Source: Clostridiales bacterium (GTDB lineage: Bacteria > Bacillota > Clostridia > Peptostreptococcales > Natronincolaceae). From it: DNA of 6,099 nucleotides. The notes under the pieces were generated by a model, which ran no database searches, was not told the DNA's origin, and saw only the letters and a list, made by a program, of their open reading frames with translations. The translations under genes were made by a program, and so were the position numbers. Shown one piece after another: positions 5,885 through 6,099 of this stretch (its first letter is position 1; every line of letters starts with the position of its first letter). The stretch spans positions 1-6,099 of the forward strand of contig JAAZJW010000294.1 in NCBI GenBank assembly GCA_012800145.1, read 5' to 3'.

Positions 5885-6075
5885 AATTTAACCTGGTTTC
5901 TAAAACCTAGACAATTATATATCCAGGTTTTTCGCCTTATTATGTATAATAAGGTGGTGGTATCACAGGATTCAACCACTCGGATCAATACCTTCGTATT
6001 AAAACCCTGTATTGCCTTGATAACCTTTTTATTATCAAGTCCTACAAGACTGTGGCTGTTAGCCACTCCTAACAT
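5885..6075 (-). other. Highly structured pheS-pheT spacer (possible cis-acting RNA)
   Basis: In transcript order this spacer contains GTGGCT/AGCCAC (6066-6052, 3-base loop), AGTCT/GGACT (6051-6038), CTTGATAA/TTATCAAG (6039-6016, sharing two bases with the previous stem), TTAATAC/GTATTGA with a C(GAAG)G loop (6002-5985), GTGGT/ACCAC (5979-5957), CCTTATTA/TAATAAGG with a TACA loop (5954-5935) and AACCTGG/CCAGGTT (5929-5890). All are perfect apart from single G-U pairs. Together they leave little unpaired. A 68-codon frame (6075-5869) also crosses the region, starting right after the pheS stop and overlapping pheT by 16 bases. Its product is not recognised, and its C-terminal part looks arbitrary. 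No T-box consensus (GGTGGNACCGCG) is present. It could be a regulatory RNA, an inserted repeat element or decayed mobile DNA. Confidence 0.4.
5890..5929 (-). promoter_or_regulatory. Hairpin covering the pheT ribosome binding site
   Basis: AACCTGG (5929-5923 on the minus strand) pairs perfectly with CCAGGTT (5896-5890), and the second arm contains the AGG that serves as the pheT Shine-Dalgarno. Two competing pairings exist: AACCTGG with CTAGGTT (5909-5903, one G-U) and GGTTT with AAACC (5906-5894 region, 3-base loop). The first competitor would free the AGG, the second would hold part of the arm. This is the layout of a translation switch or of translation coupled to upstream ribosomes, but the 26-base loop makes the covering stem only moderately stable. 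Confidence 0.35.
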
Positions 6076-6099
6076 TCATGTATCCCCAAAGCCTTTCAA
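6076..6099 (-). CDS. pheS: Probable C-terminal end of phenylalanyl-tRNA synthetase alpha subunit (partial)
   Basis: Only seven codons and a TGA are in the window: L-K-G-F-G-D-T-stop. Bacterial PheS usually ends in a sequence like NDLRFLKQF, so LKGF followed by a few extra residues fits, and the gene directly upstream of pheT is normally pheS. The catalytic body lies beyond the window edge. The call rests on this short match plus gene order, so it is a moderate inference. Confidence 0.5.
   Translation of the reverse strand: MKGFGDT

Noticed and set aside
5885..6075. T-box leader for pheT
   Set aside because: The region holds GGTGGTATCAC on the plus strand, which looks vaguely like the T-box core, but transcription here is on the minus strand, the consensus is not met there, and a T-box would be expected upstream of pheS.

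Overview
The window looks like low-GC Bacillota chromosome, most likely from a member of the Clostridia. The grounds are the AT-rich composition, purine-rich Shine-Dalgarno sites (AGGAGG, AAGGAG, GGGGG), the order pheS-pheT-zapA and the sequence style of PheT and ZapA. The genus cannot be named from the sequence. All six full-length genes lie on the minus strand, so transcription runs from high to low coordinates.

In transcription order: (1) 6099-6076 is probably the last seven codons of pheS. (2) 6075-5885 is an unusually long pheS-pheT spacer packed with short perfect hairpins; the last one would cover the pheT ribosome binding site. (3) pheT (5884-3491) is a complete phenylalanyl-tRNA synthetase beta subunit. 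(4) A 139-bp spacer follows, with a 21-codon ORF whose ATG overlaps the pheT stop. (5) zapA (3351-2806) encodes an FtsZ-ring factor with an unusually long C-terminal coiled coil. (6) A 197-bp spacer holds a long imperfect hairpin just after zapA and a small perfect dyad before the next gene. (7) A membrane lipid-alcohol kinase of the dolichol/phytol kinase type (2608-1883) is followed one base later by (8) a CDF-type six-helix transporter (1881-1237) that lacks the cytoplasmic domain and two of the four usual metal ligands. (9) After 67 bp comes a DUF1538 membrane protein (1169-453), followed 13 bp later by (10) a divergent P-II-type regulator (439-113). (11) The last 112 bp hold modular GC-richer repeats resembling REP-type intergenic elements.

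Functionally there are three units. pheST-zapA is a housekeeping block for translation and cell division. The kinase/CDF pair is tightly coupled and probably serves a membrane or lipid-linked role. DUF1538/P-II is a putative membrane transporter with a dedicated nucleotide- or metabolite-sensing regulator; it is the least understood system here, but the pairing is a known association rather than a new one. The signals that current gene families explain least are the structured pheS-pheT spacer and the CDF protein with an altered metal site. No CRISPR array, tRNA, rRNA or intact insertion sequence was seen.
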